Positions 42,529 through 51,773 are shown, counted from the stretch's first letter. The stretch is DNA of 64,000 nucleotides from an uncultured Phycisphaerales bacterium (GCA_937927975.1 CALEZT010000215.1:9172-73171); one strand, 5' to 3'. Translations and numbers: made by a program. Notes: generated from the sequence alone by a model not told the origin.

Positions 42529-43467
42529 TCAATCATCTCCGTTCTTCCGGACCGACTTCTGTTTGCGGTACACCAGCTCTGGGCCGGGGCTCGACACCGT
42601 CATGCCCGCCGGCACGGACTCCTTGACCCAGGTGTTGCCGCCGATGACGGCGCCCTTGCCGATCACGACGTCGCCCAGGATCGTCGCCTCGGCGTAGATC
42701 GTCACGTCGTCCTCGATGGTCGGATGACGCTTGCCGCCCTTGATGATGCGGCCTCGCTCATCCCTTCGGAAGCTCATAGCGCCCAGCGTCGTGCCCTGGT
42801 AGATCTTCACATTCCTGCCGATGATCGAGGTCTCGCCGATGACGACGCCGGTGCCGTGGTCGATGAAGAAATGGCCGCCGATCTCGGCGCCGGGATGAAT
42901 GTCGATGCCGGTCCGCATGTGGGCGCACTCGGACATGATCCGCGGAATCAGCGGCACCTGGCGGATGTGGAGCTCGTGGGCAATCCGATACGTCGCGATC
43001 GCGACGATGCACGGATAGCTCATCACGATCTCCTCATAGGACCGGGCCGCGGGGTCGCCGTCGTAGGCGGCCTGGACGTCGCCCTTGAGCAGTCCGCGGA
43101 TTCGCGGCAACGCTTCGAGGATCTCGCCTGTGACCTTCTCGGACCGCTCGGTGCAATCGCAATCGACGCAGTTCTCGATCCGGCACTGATACTGGTACGC
43201 CCGCTTGATCTGTTCGGAAAGCTCGGTATAGACCTGGCTCAGGAGGTCGCCTACGATATACCGCACGTTCGACCGAGTGACCGCCTTGTTGCCCGTGTGA
43301 CCAGGGAAAAGCAACTCGAACAACAAATCGAGCACCTCGATGATCTTGCCCCGCACCGGCAGGTTCGTCGCGTCGATGAAATTGATGCCGAAGTCGCCCT
43401 CATAGGTCTGGGCGATCTCCTCCACCAGTCTGTCCAGCGTCTTATCGATCAACCTTTGTTTCGTCAT
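42529..43467 (-). CDS. cysE: Serine O-acetyltransferase, EpsC/CysE type
   Basis: Encodes 312 residues. It transfers acetyl from acetyl-CoA to L-serine, making O-acetylserine for CysK. A long N-terminal helical domain (1-175) precedes the left-handed beta-helix with hexapeptide repeats (HPGAEIGGHFFIDHGTGVVIGETSIIGRNVKIYQGTTLGA and IYAEATILGDVVIGKGAVIGGN). Catalytic His in DIHPGAEIGGHFFIDHGTG. An unusual cysteine cluster, CRIENCVDCDC, sits in the N-terminal part and might bind metal. It is 50 bases from cysK in the same direction. Confidence 0.93.
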   Translation of the reverse strand: MTKQRLIDKTLDRLVEEIAQTYEGDFGINFIDATNLPVRGKIIEVLDLLFELLFPGHTGNKAVTRSNVRYIVGDLLSQVYTELSEQIKRAYQYQCRIENCVDCDCTERSEKVTGEILEALPRIRGLLKGDVQAAYDGDPAARSYEEIVMSYPCIVAIATYRIAHELHIRQVPLIPRIMSECAHMRTGIDIHPGAEIGGHFFIDHGTGVVIGETSIIGRNVKIYQGTTLGAMSFRRDERGRIIKGGKRHPTIEDDVTIYAEATILGDVVIGKGAVIGGNTWVKESVPAGMTVSSPGPELVYRKQKSVRKNGDD

Positions 43468-43517
43468 TCAACCTTGACTCCCAGTTCAACAGGGACTCCT
43501 GAAAAAGGGCCCTTCAA

Positions 43518-44462
43518 CTACACGAATTCCGGCTCAGGCAGATCGGCGAACAGCTCCGTGGAGACGTAGCGTTCTCCGGTGTCGCAGATGAAGGTCACGA
43601 TCGTCCTGCCTTCATTCTCGGGACGCTTCGACAGTTGCGCCGCTGCCCAGAGGTTCGCGCCGCCGCTGATTCCGGACAGAATGCCCTCTTCCGCAGCCAG
43701 CCGGCGGGCCATCTGGAGGGCGTCCTCATTCGAAACCTGCACGATCTCGTCGATCAAGTCGGTCCGCAGGACCTCCGGCACGAAACCCGCGCCGATCCCC
43801 TGGATCTTGTGACGCCCCGGCGGGCCGCCGGAGAGGACTGGCGAGTCCTTCGGCTCGACCGCCACCACCTTCAAATCGGGGTTCTTGCCCTTGAGCACCT
43901 CGCCGCAGCCGGTCAACGTGCCGCCGGTTCCTACGGCCGCAACCAGTATATCAACCTTTCCATCGGTATCGATCCAAATCTCTTTGGCGGTGGTCTCGCG
44001 ATGCGCCTGGGGATTGGCGGGGTTCGTGAACTGCTGGAGCATGTACATATGGGGATTCTGGGCCACCAGCCGTTCGGCCTGCTCGACGGCGCCTCGCATC
44101 CCGACGTCCGCGGGAGTCAGCAGGATACGAGCGCCCAGCAATTGGAGGAGCTTTCGCCGCTCGACGCTCATCGATGCCGGCATGGTCAGGATCAGCGGAA
44201 TGCCTTTGGCGGCACAAATGAACGCCAGCCCGATGCCGGTGTTGCCGCTGGTCGGCTCCACGAGGATCGTTTGGGGTCCGATCAGACCAGCCTCCTGGGC
44301 CGCTTCGACCATGAACTTGGCGATGCGGTCCTTGACGCTGCCGCAGGGGTTCTTCGACTCCAGTTTGACCAGAATCTCCGCCCTCCTCGATCCCAGCTTG
44401 TTGATCCGCACCAACGGCGTATACCCCACCGCCGCGGCGATGTCCTCAAATACGGCGCTCAT
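43518..44462 (-). CDS. cysK: Cysteine synthase A (O-acetylserine sulfhydrylase)
   Basis: Encodes 314 residues. PLP lysine in NPCGSVKDRIA, phosphate-cradle SGNTG (EPTSGNTGIGLAFI), GTGGTLTGCGEVLKG, and the C-terminal SGGANLWAA. It makes cysteine from O-acetylserine and sulfide. Directly downstream of the Rrf2 regulator gene (26 bases) and upstream of cysE. The product cysteine feeds NifS encoded further along. Confidence 0.96.
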   Translation of the reverse strand: MSAVFEDIAAAVGYTPLVRINKLGSRRAEILVKLESKNPCGSVKDRIAKFMVEAAQEAGLIGPQTILVEPTSGNTGIGLAFICAAKGIPLILTMPASMSVERRKLLQLLGARILLTPADVGMRGAVEQAERLVAQNPHMYMLQQFTNPANPQAHRETTAKEIWIDTDGKVDILVAAVGTGGTLTGCGEVLKGKNPDLKVVAVEPKDSPVLSGGPPGRHKIQGIGAGFVPEVLRTDLIDEIVQVSNEDALQMARRLAAEEGILSGISGGANLWAAAQLSKRPENEGRTIVTFICDTGERYVSTELFADLPEPEFV

Positions 44463-44488
44463 GAATCGCGTTCCAACCTGCCGCCCTG

Positions 44489-44920
44489 CTAGATATGGTA
44501 TTCCGTCGTGCTCGGTTTGGATTCCTGAACCAGATCGGACAGCGTGATCGAGCCCAGGACGTCCTGGATCGCGGCCTCAACGCGGACCCAGACCCGGCGG
44601 GCTGCACAATCCGATGAGCGTTTGCAGTACGAATCGTCTTCCGTGCATTCGGCGGTCGTCACCGGGCCTTCCAGACATCGAAAGACCTCGCTGAGCCGGA
44701 CCTGATCCGGCGCATGGGCCAGGACGTATCCGCCCTTCGAGCCCCGAACGCTTCGAACGAACCCCGCCGAACGAAGCAGACTCATGAGCTGTTCGAGGTA
44801 CTTCACCGAGATGTCCTGCCGCTCGGCAATGACCTTCAACTGCAAGGGCCGTTTGCCCTCGTGCTGGGCCAGTTCGATGATCGCCCGCATCCCGTAACGA
44901 GTGCGTGTCGAGAGTTTCAT
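44489..44920 (-). CDS. Rrf2-family regulator, IscR-like
   Basis: Encodes 143 residues; AGGAG precedes the ATG. The winged helix is MKLSTRTRYGMRAIIELAQHEG, QISVKYLEQ-type recognition helix (ISVKYLEQLMSLLRSAGFV) and SVRGSKGGYVLAH. Three cysteines in CTEDDSYCKRSSDC have the CX6-7CX5-6C-like pattern of IscR, so an Fe-S cluster may sense cluster status; CymR, the cysteine regulator, lacks them. As first gene of the rrf2-cysK-cysE-nadA-nifU-nifS series it likely controls the whole set and itself. Confidence 0.92.
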   Translation of the reverse strand: MKLSTRTRYGMRAIIELAQHEGKRPLQLKVIAERQDISVKYLEQLMSLLRSAGFVRSVRGSKGGYVLAHAPDQVRLSEVFRCLEGPVTTAECTEDDSYCKRSSDCAARRVWVRVEAAIQDVLGSITLSDLVQESKPSTTEYHI

Positions 44921-44947
44921 GCTGCGTAATCTCCTACTATTCCACTA

Positions 44948-44976
44948 CGATTACTGTGAAAAATGCCGGCCGTCAA
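44948..44976 (-). promoter_or_regulatory. Putative promoter of the rrf2-cys-nif cluster
   Basis: On the minus strand TTGACG (44971-44976) and TAATCG (44948-44953) are 17 bases apart, about 30 bases before the rrf2 start. The -10 match is weak. The following GTAGTGGAATAGTAGG is the likely area of an Rrf2 operator, but no clean dyad is visible. Confidence 0.35.
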
Positions 44977-45530
44977 GATCCGTGTTGTCGCACCACCTAC
45001 TCCTTGCCGGACGCCATCCGCCCAGCGGTCCAGGGTGTCGGCAATGGTACAGACGCCACTAGGGTTTACCCCTCACGTGGCCTGGTGGTTCGTGATCCCC
45101 CCCCAAATTCCTGGCAATTAACTATACATCCCCCCAGGCTTGGAGCGGGACGCACAGACGGATCGAGAAGTCGGGGGAATTCGTGGCTCATCCGGTTTTC
45201 GCGTATTTCGATCCCGCCCGAAGCGGGCGGGCCTGGGAGATTTTGCGCTTTTCACCAGCAGCATGGACGGCGCGCCACGCACCCATGGCTGGTAACCCGT
45301 GGCTGGTGTCTCGGATCACCGGTCACGGATCGCCCCTCCATGCTATTGCCTCAAAGCGGAAAATCTCCTCCGCACGCCGCTTGAGGCGTGCCGAAACCAC
45401 AAAAGTATGCCAAAACCGGATGAGCCTTATTTACGATTGGCTCCCTGCGATTTAGGATGCCTATCGAGGTTCGCAGAAGATGCCTGTCGGGCCGATCCAG
45501 TCCAGCGTGCATGCAAGGAATGAATCGAAA
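44977..45530. other. Gene-free stretch with dispersed repeat D
   Basis: No convincing gene. A copy of the loose repeat family D (CCCGAAGCGGGC then GGGCCTGGGAGATTTTGCGC and CACCAGCAGCA) lies at about 45213-45268. CAAAACCGGATGAGCC at about 45411-45427 also occurs near position 36-52 of the window. A C-rich run is at about 45096-45104. The rest is featureless. Confidence 0.5.
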
Positions 45531-46313
45531 ATGGTGGATTCGATGCGTTTCGCCAGTTTCAACGTCAACTCCGTCCGGGTCCGACTCCCGATCGTTCTGG
45601 CCTGGCTGCAGAAAAATCAGCCCGATGTTCTGGCGCTCCAGGAGACCAAGGTCCAGGACGAGAGTTTCCCCAGAGAGTCGTTCGAGTCAATCGGCTACCG
45701 ATGCGCGTTCCGAGGCCAGAAGAGCTACAACGGCGTGGCTTTGGTCTCGCGTCATGAACTGGAGCGCGTGGAGTTCGGCCTGCCCGACGAGCCTCGCGAC
45801 GAGGCACGGATCGTCACCGCCCAGGTCCGAGGCATCACCCTGGTCAATACGTACGTTCCGCAGGGCTACCTCGCGGACACGGACAAGTTCCAGTACAAGC
45901 TCGACTGGTTCGCCCGGCTCCTCGACTGCTTTCAGACCCGCTTCCAACCGACGGACCCGGTCCTGTGGATGGGGGACCTGAACGTCGCGCCGCTGCCCAT
46001 CGACGTGTACGACGCCGCAGCGGTGGAGGGACACGTCTGCTATCATCCCGCAGTCCACAAGGCGCTGGCACAGATCATGGAGTGGGGATTCACGGACCTC
46101 TTTCGAAAACACTGCGCCGACGCCGGCCAGTATACCTTCTGGGATTACAGACGAGGCAGCGACTTCGCCAGGAACCGCGGCTGGCGCATCGATCACATGA
46201 TGGCCACCGCTCCCTTAGCGGACCGATGCACCGCCTGCACCATCGACCGCGAGCCCCGCGCCGCGGACCGCCCCAGCGATCACACCCCGATCGTCGCCCG
46301 GTTCGAATGGTGA
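45531..46313 (+). CDS. xth: Exodeoxyribonuclease III
   Basis: Encodes 260 residues from the ATG at 45531 (256 from 45543). The exonuclease-endonuclease-phosphatase fold shows FASFNVNSVR, LQETKVQDE (metal Glu), NTYVPQG, WMGDLNVAP (Asp/Asn), GWRIDHMMAT and the terminal SDHTPIVA catalytic His. It acts as an AP endonuclease and 3'-5' exonuclease in base-excision repair. Stands alone, convergent with the PEP-CTERM-like gene with only seven bases between stops. Confidence 0.94.
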   Translation: MVDSMRFASFNVNSVRVRLPIVLAWLQKNQPDVLALQETKVQDESFPRESFESIGYRCAFRGQKSYNGVALVSRHELERVEFGLPDEPRDEARIVTAQVRGITLVNTYVPQGYLADTDKFQYKLDWFARLLDCFQTRFQPTDPVLWMGDLNVAPLPIDVYDAAAVEGHVCYHPAVHKALAQIMEWGFTDLFRKHCADAGQYTFWDYRRGSDFARNRGWRIDHMMATAPLADRCTACTIDREPRAADRPSDHTPIVARFEW

Positions 46314-46320
46314 TTTCGAC

Positions 46321-47037
46321 TCAGACGACACGTCTCCTGCGGAGCCAACCGGCGAGCCCCGCGCCGAAGACGCCAAGCACAACCGCGCCCGGGGCCGGGA
46401 CCACACTGTTCATGCGAACCCACATCTCGCAGTCGCTATTACCGATATCCCCACCGCTAGCGACCGCGTACAGATACAACTGGTATGTGTGGGCGGGATC
46501 GACGCGAAGAACGCTACCCCAGGCCAAAGACTCGAACCAGTAGTTCTCGTGCCCCCCCTCCCAGGGCCTCACAGGCCATTCAACATTAAGCATAACCGCC
46601 TGAGTCGTCATATCTACAAGAGTGAGTCTCGTTGCGACTTCAAAAGGATGCCCTGCCCGCCAGCCACCGGCATCCACATTAAGAACTCTCGTTCCCTCCG
46701 CGGGCTGAAAAACGTACGTGGATTCAGCAAGTCCCACAGCGGTCCAACGGCACCCATGCGATTCAACACGAAAGTCGCCCGCGCTGCTCGATGCCGAGAC
46801 GCTATAGGAATACCCCGGGTGGAAGACCTCGATCCCGGTTGCGGAACCGGAAACAGGACCGGAACCCATAATGTCATAGCTCTCACGGATACCCTCCGGC
46901 GACTCCTCCCACGGGTCCGTTCCGGCAGAACCCCATACGTGATGCTGCTGTGAAAGAAGGATAAATCCGGAAGGAGCGCTCCAGGCGGTACCGGCCACAA
47001 CCAGCACCACAACATGCGAAATGACAGCTCTTTTCAT
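46321..47037 (-). CDS. Secreted PEP-CTERM-like protein
   Basis: Encodes 238 residues from the ATG at 47037, with GGAG close upstream. Signal peptide MKRAVISHVVVLVVAGTAWSAP. The C-terminus VPAPGAVVLGVFGAGLAGWLRRRR has the full tripartite sorting form: a VPAPGA variant of the VPEP motif, a hydrophobic helix and an arginine cluster, so an exosortase should process it. The body is a beta-rich domain of unknown function (YVFQPAEGTRVLNVDAGG, YQLYLYAVASGG). GC content is visibly lower than in neighbours. Confidence 0.8.
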   Translation of the reverse strand: MKRAVISHVVVLVVAGTAWSAPSGFILLSQQHHVWGSAGTDPWEESPEGIRESYDIMGSGPVSGSATGIEVFHPGYSYSVSASSSAGDFRVESHGCRWTAVGLAESTYVFQPAEGTRVLNVDAGGWRAGHPFEVATRLTLVDMTTQAVMLNVEWPVRPWEGGHENYWFESLAWGSVLRVDPAHTYQLYLYAVASGGDIGNSDCEMWVRMNSVVPAPGAVVLGVFGAGLAGWLRRRRVV

Positions 47038-47442
47038 CTCCACTCTCCTAGTTTGAGATCCGACACAACTGGTCGAGACTCTTGCTACGGGCCCAAAAAC
47101 CACAGGACGTTCATGATTATAAGACGTCTCTTCCGATTGTCTATGCCTAGAGATACCTACTCTTGGAAATTTCCGAAGGAGATTCTCCTTCGTCTCCACA
47201 GATTCAGTAGGCGAAAAGGGGGGAAGGGCCTAGCCGTGCTTCCGCGTCGTCCTTCCGTTGGGGATTGGCTCAGCAAGATGTCGCCCAGCCGGCTTCCGCG
47301 ATAGGTCGGTTGCTCCCGAAAAAGTCCAACCTGGCTGAAAAGAACGTGCCCTCTGCGGATTCCACCTCCTTACCCAACTTCTTCTGGCAAGGAGGTATCC
47401 GCGCGGAGGATGGGGAAATCAAGCGATGGCGTACGTGGGCCG
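47038..47442. other. Gene-free stretch with hairpin
   Basis: No gene seen in this 405-bp, relatively AT-rich gap. A hairpin at 47355-47402 pairs ACCTCCTT (47364-47371) with AAGGAGGT (47389-47396) and GCGGAT (47355-47360) with ATCCGC (47397-47402), with a three-base bulge. It lies 40 bases beyond the stop of the beta-helix gene on the minus strand and may act as its terminator. Confidence 0.5.
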
Positions 47443-49752
47443 CTACTTGATCTTGATCGTGTCGGCGCCGCTGAAGTAGCGATCGTCTCGGAGGGCGCCG
47501 ACGATACGCAGTTCGACGTCGCCGTTGGCCGTCACGGCGGCCAGGACCGCCGCAGTGTCGAACCGCGCGATGGCAAAGACCGACCCGTTCATCCAGACCA
47601 TCGTCGTCTGCGTCGTCGCCGCGACGCTGCCGGGGAAGAGCAGCATGGGCTCGGTCGGATCGAAATCGGTCGCGCGTCTGCCCGACGGCAGTTTGACCAT
47701 CGCGATCACCGCCTGTCCGGGTTTCTTGCGGTCGATCACGCTCGGCGAAATCGCGGCCACCGTCGGAAGGACCGGCCAGACGCCGGCGGCCACCTCGTCC
47801 TCGACCGAATCGAAAATCCCGTCGTTGACGATCAGCGTGAAGGCGTGCTCGCCGATTGGCAGCGTGAAAGTGAACTGCGACTGTGCGGACACGAGCTGGC
47901 CCTCGCGATACCACCGATAGGTCAGCGGCAGCCCCTCGGGATCGATCGAACGGCCCCCGTCCAGCGTGACGCTTCCGGAGATTCCGTCGAGGGAGAATCC
48001 TGCCACGTTGGGACCGGCCTCCGCGATCGGCGGATCGTTCTTGAGCTCATAGGCCCCCATGTCCACCGCGACGCCTGAACGTCGAGGCCGACCGCCGAAG
48101 TCTCTGGCGTTGGGTCCTGACGACGCAGCCGGGTCGCCGGCGTCGACGCAGGGGGAGTTCCACGCTAGGCGGTAGTCGCCGTCGAACCACACGTCGTCCG
48201 CGAGTTCCCGCGGGGTCTCTTTGTCGTCCCACCGTCCGGCGTCCACGAATCGCGGTTCAGCGTCACGATTGCCCTGCCCGATCCAGCCGCCTTTGACGTT
48301 GCTGTAGGCGATATCCACAATCGAGTTGTCGCTGATCCACACGCTGTCGCCCTGGTCCCAGAGGATGCTGTTGCTGATCCGGACATGACTGATCCCCGGC
48401 TCATTGGACGATGCGCAGGCCAGGCTCGCGCCGCGGGTCGCAAAGTTGCCGGTGAGCGTGCAGTGATTCAGCGTGACGGTGGCGAAAGAACAGTAGATCG
48501 CCCCGCCGCGTCCGGATTCCAGGCCGGTGCACAGGTTGCCGCTGAGGATGCAGTTGGACAGGATCAGCTCGCCTTCGGTGTGATTGGCGATGCCGCCGCC
48601 GTCGTAGATGGTCGAGTTGCCGCTGACGAGGCAGCGCTCCATCGTGACTCGGCTGCCCCAGTCCTTGTACAGGCCGCCGCCGCGCCAGGAGCTCCAGTTG
48701 TCCGCAATGACGCAATCGATGAACACCGGCGCGCCGCTTCCGCGACAATAGACCCCGCCGCCATAGTATCCCGCGGCGTTGCCCTCGATCAGACAGTTGC
48801 GAATGATCGGGTCGGACCCATCGATGTAAAGCCCGCCGCCGCAACTGCGCTCGTCGGGACTGCTGGAGCCAAAGGCGTGACCGCCACGGATGGTGAAGCC
48901 GTCCAACACTGCGCTGGAGCCCACGCCGACGGCGGTCACCACGTGACGGCAGTTGTCCGCCCGGCTGGAATGGCCGACCAGACGATCTCGGAAGATCAGC
49001 GCGTCGTCGTTGGCCAGGAGATCGCCGCTGAGGACGGTTTCATGCAGAAGGATGTCCCGCTGATGGGGATTGGGCGAACCGTTGCCCGCGAAACCGCCTT
49101 TAAGGACGACGTCGGTCTTGAGTTTGAACGTCGAAGTCACGTCGGCTGGAAACGGGTCGGACCCGCCGTCAGGACGGTACACGCCGCGAGCGACGCGGAT
49201 CTCGCAAGGTTGAGAGACAAACGACAAGGCGCTCTGCAAATCCGTGAAGGCGTCGGCCCAGCTCGCGCCATTCTGCAAACCCTTGGCTCGCCAATCCACG
49301 TAGTAGACTGTCCAGCCGGGGTCCTTCGTGACTTCGAAGGGGATCGAGACGTTGATCCCGCTGTGCTTGCAGACGAAGACCCAGCGTCCCGCCGGAAGGT
49401 AGCCGAACGAGCCTTCCAGGCCGCAGACCGGACTGAGGGTCGTGCAATCCTCGTCGGCCGGGGGCTGGAACGCCAGTCGCACCTCCCGCTTGCTCATATC
49501 GATTTTGAGCACGGGCTTGCCGCCCAGGGCACGCTCGGCGACGCAGGAGTTCGCGTATACGCGGGTCGGACCGGAGAAGAAGATCATCCCTCCGTCGTTC
49601 GGCTCCGTCGGGTGAATCGACCAGTTCGTCGGACTCGACGCTCCGGCGATCCAGACGACCTCGTCGCCGCAGACCCTGGCTGCCACGAGGAGAACCAGAG
49701 CGAGAAAGCCGAGCATGGCGCGTCCGTCTTTGCTGAGTGCATCCCACCGCAT
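47443..49752 (-). CDS. Secreted right-handed beta-helix protein
   Basis: Encodes 769 residues; GGGAG precedes the start. Signal peptide ends near ARVCG. Residues about 165-560 form parallel beta-helix coils with repeated GGGLYIDGSDPIIRNCLIEGN, GGGVYCRGSGAPVFIDCVI, GGGLYKDWGSRVTMERCLVSGN and GGGIANHTEGELILSNC units, ending with the usual SPCVDAGDPAASSGPNARDFGG and DMGAYE. Next is a PKD/Ig-like domain (PPIAEAGPNVAGFSLDG, TYRWYREGQLVS) and a C-terminal beta domain. Such proteins are polymorphic outer-membrane-protein-like or polysaccharide-binding proteins of Planctomycetota. No anchor is visible. Confidence 0.88.
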   Translation of the reverse strand: MRWDALSKDGRAMLGFLALVLLVAARVCGDEVVWIAGASSPTNWSIHPTEPNDGGMIFFSGPTRVYANSCVAERALGGKPVLKIDMSKREVRLAFQPPADEDCTTLSPVCGLEGSFGYLPAGRWVFVCKHSGINVSIPFEVTKDPGWTVYYVDWRAKGLQNGASWADAFTDLQSALSFVSQPCEIRVARGVYRPDGGSDPFPADVTSTFKLKTDVVLKGGFAGNGSPNPHQRDILLHETVLSGDLLANDDALIFRDRLVGHSSRADNCRHVVTAVGVGSSAVLDGFTIRGGHAFGSSSPDERSCGGGLYIDGSDPIIRNCLIEGNAAGYYGGGVYCRGSGAPVFIDCVIADNWSSWRGGGLYKDWGSRVTMERCLVSGNSTIYDGGGIANHTEGELILSNCILSGNLCTGLESGRGGAIYCSFATVTLNHCTLTGNFATRGASLACASSNEPGISHVRISNSILWDQGDSVWISDNSIVDIAYSNVKGGWIGQGNRDAEPRFVDAGRWDDKETPRELADDVWFDGDYRLAWNSPCVDAGDPAASSGPNARDFGGRPRRSGVAVDMGAYELKNDPPIAEAGPNVAGFSLDGISGSVTLDGGRSIDPEGLPLTYRWYREGQLVSAQSQFTFTLPIGEHAFTLIVNDGIFDSVEDEVAAGVWPVLPTVAAISPSVIDRKKPGQAVIAMVKLPSGRRATDFDPTEPMLLFPGSVAATTQTTMVWMNGSVFAIARFDTAAVLAAVTANGDVELRIVGALRDDRYFSGADTIKIK

Positions 49753-50000
49753 TCACTGTCTCCCTGTCCTTGTTGTCTGAACAGAACCAAACCGGAAACG
49801 TCGGATAAGCAACGTATCGTCCGTTTGATTGGAGGACTTAAGGGCGCCGGGGATGAGTCGGCAGGACATCGTCGAGCTCTTTCGAGCGAGCCTGCCCCAG
49901 CGAGACGCGTCCGAAAAGAAGCTGCTTCACGGCGTGTCACAAACCGATTTGCGGGACGCGAGGTCCACGCCGGAAGAAATACACGGCGCCTTCGCCGGGG

Positions 50001-50996
50001 TTACCGGGATGGACGCGCGTTTATGGGGCCTATGTACTCGCGGGCCACAACGATGTCGTCGAACCAAACCCGGCTCGCGTGGCCGACGGGAGCCTTGGTG
50101 ACATACAGAAGAAGCCAGAGGTAGTTCAGGTTCAGCTTGTCCTCGCTCCGCCAGCGGAATCCCTCGAAGGGCTCTCCATCGGGATCGGGCAAGAAGCTGT
50201 CCCATCGCCATTTGCCGCGAGGAAAACCCGGGCCCAGGTGGCTGAGGGTCTGCCCGTCCTTGACCCAGGGCCGACCGTCGATCCACAGGGCCTGCTCGCC
50301 GTTGCTCTCCGTCGCGGGCCGATTCATCTTCATCATCAGCTCGACGCAGATCCACCGTCCTCGTTCGACCGCCAGGCGGGGATCGTTGATGAAGTCATGT
50401 CCCCAGGAGCGTCCGTCCGGCGAGGAGCGCATCCCCATCCAGTAGGAGTAGAAGTCCCACCGCCACGCATCGCCGTAGGGCTCGATGCCGGTGGAGAACC
50501 GCTCGTCGCCCTCGGGTCGAGTGCCCGCCCCGCCCTGCGGCCACGCCGTCGCGGGGTTGTAGCCCCCGAGGTGGACGAAGTGATGGATGGGATAGCAGGC
50601 GGGATCGAACTTCACATAGAACCGCACGTGCAGTTTCTCATATCCCGGCAGCAGGCGCCGGTACAGATGGCCGCCTGTGTTCTGCCCGCCGATGTGGGTC
50701 ATCAGGAGCGAACGTTTGCCGACGCTGGCGGCCGGCACGTCCGGCGAGAGGGACATGATCTCCTTGCTCTGCACGCTCTCCCACCGCGACCAGACCCCCG
50801 CCAAGTCCTGGGCCTCGAAATCCTCCACAAAGACGACCGCCGGGTCCTTCTCGATCCCCTCATCCGCGACGTACCTGGAGGCCAGACCACCGACCGGCAG
50901 GTTCGAGAGGGGCGACACATCCGACGCCGGCGACAAACCTGCCATGCACAGGACGATCAGAGCGGCCGACAGACGGCTATTCGTGGACATGCTCAT
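50001..50996 (-). CDS. Secreted concanavalin-like (lectin/lyase-fold) protein
   Basis: Encodes 331 residues from the ATG at 50996, with AAAGGGGG upstream. Signal peptide LSAALIVLCMAGLSPAS. The body has the jelly-roll pattern VVFVEDFEAQDLAGVW, HVRFYVKFDPACYPIHHFVHLGG, RGRWICVELMMKMNRPA and HASRVWFDDIVVARE, seen in polysaccharide-lyase and glucanase-like folds. Catalytic residues were not assigned. The 248 bp between it and the beta-helix gene hold no recognised gene. Confidence 0.75.
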   Translation of the reverse strand: MSMSTNSRLSAALIVLCMAGLSPASDVSPLSNLPVGGLASRYVADEGIEKDPAVVFVEDFEAQDLAGVWSRWESVQSKEIMSLSPDVPAASVGKRSLLMTHIGGQNTGGHLYRRLLPGYEKLHVRFYVKFDPACYPIHHFVHLGGYNPATAWPQGGAGTRPEGDERFSTGIEPYGDAWRWDFYSYWMGMRSSPDGRSWGHDFINDPRLAVERGRWICVELMMKMNRPATESNGEQALWIDGRPWVKDGQTLSHLGPGFPRGKWRWDSFLPDPDGEPFEGFRWRSEDKLNLNYLWLLLYVTKAPVGHASRVWFDDIVVAREYIGPINARPSR

Positions 50997-51057
50997 CGGG
51001 GCCCCCTTTCCGCAGACGACCTTGCCGGGTATGGGCGGGACTGGAAGAACCAAGGAT

Positions 51058-51128
51058 CTGGGGAACTAGGATTCGAACCTAGACTAAATGATCCAGAGTC
51101 ATTTGTGCTGCCGTTACACTATTCCCCA
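51058..51128 (-). tRNA. tRNA-Gln (CUG anticodon)
   Basis: Read on the minus strand, the acceptor TGGGGAA pairs with TTCCCCA, the D-arm region is TAGTGTAACGGCAGCAC, the anticodon arm AATGA-CTCTGGA-TCATT gives anticodon CTG, and the T-arm is CTAGG-TTCGAAT-CCTAG. The discriminator is G, usual for tRNA-Gln. CCA is not encoded. It is 71 bases long. Confidence 0.95.
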
Positions 51129-51161
51129 AACAGCCCGTTCAGGCGAACGGAAGCCAGCTTA

Positions 51162-51773
51162 TCACAAGCCGGCGGAATTTTCAAATCGAAAATATTCAAT
51201 CAATTTCCAGCCGCAGGGCAACAGAAAAGTCGCCAGGACGATCTTCAGCACGTCCCCGACCAGGAACGGGTACAAGCCCACCGCCAGGACCGATCCGCCC
51301 AGCGGCCTGCCCAGCAGATTGTCCAGGCACGACAGCCAGGCCAATCCGCAGGCGTACATCGCGACGCTGCCCAGGACCATCGCCAGCATCGTCGTGATGG
51401 CCCGTCGGTCCCAGCCCCGCTCAGCCAGGGTGCCGACGACGTAGGCCGCCGGCACGAAGCCCAGGAGGAATCCGCCGGTAGGTCCGAAAAACATGGCCGG
51501 GCCGGCCCTTCCCTGCGAGAACACCGGAAGGCCCATCAAGCCCTCGGCCAGGTACGCCAGGACGCACAGCACGCCCCGACGCGACCCGAGCAACGCGGCC
51601 AGCATCAGCACCGCGAAGGTCTGACCCGTCACCGGGACGGGAAGCCCTACCGCGATCTGCGCCGAACCGGCGATGACGAGCGAACCGCCCGCGATCAACG
51701 CCGCGTCGTAGATGCGAGCATTCCTTTTCTCCGTGGGGCGAACGAGATCTGCAATTGTCAGTCCGGCAGTCAT
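51162..51773 (-). CDS. bioY: Biotin transporter BioY
   Basis: Encodes 203 residues with about six membrane segments. Family signatures are VGLPVPVTGQTFAVLMLAALLG, LAYLAEGLMGLPVFSQGRAG and GPTGGFLLGF. BioY is the substrate-binding S-component for biotin, alone or with an ECF module; no ECF ATPase genes are nearby. It lies 34 bases downstream of tRNA-Gln on the same strand. Confidence 0.93.
   Translation of the reverse strand: MTAGLTIADLVRPTEKRNARIYDAALIAGGSLVIAGSAQIAVGLPVPVTGQTFAVLMLAALLGSRRGVLCVLAYLAEGLMGLPVFSQGRAGPAMFFGPTGGFLLGFVPAAYVVGTLAERGWDRRAITTMLAMVLGSVAMYACGLAWLSCLDNLLGRPLGGSVLAVGLYPFLVGDVLKIVLATFLLPCGWKLIEYFRFENSAGL

Noticed and set aside
49829..50101. 90-codon plus-strand frame between the beta-helix and lectin-fold genes
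   Set aside because: It overlaps the end of the lectin-fold gene on the other strand and shows no family pattern; evidence is insufficient.
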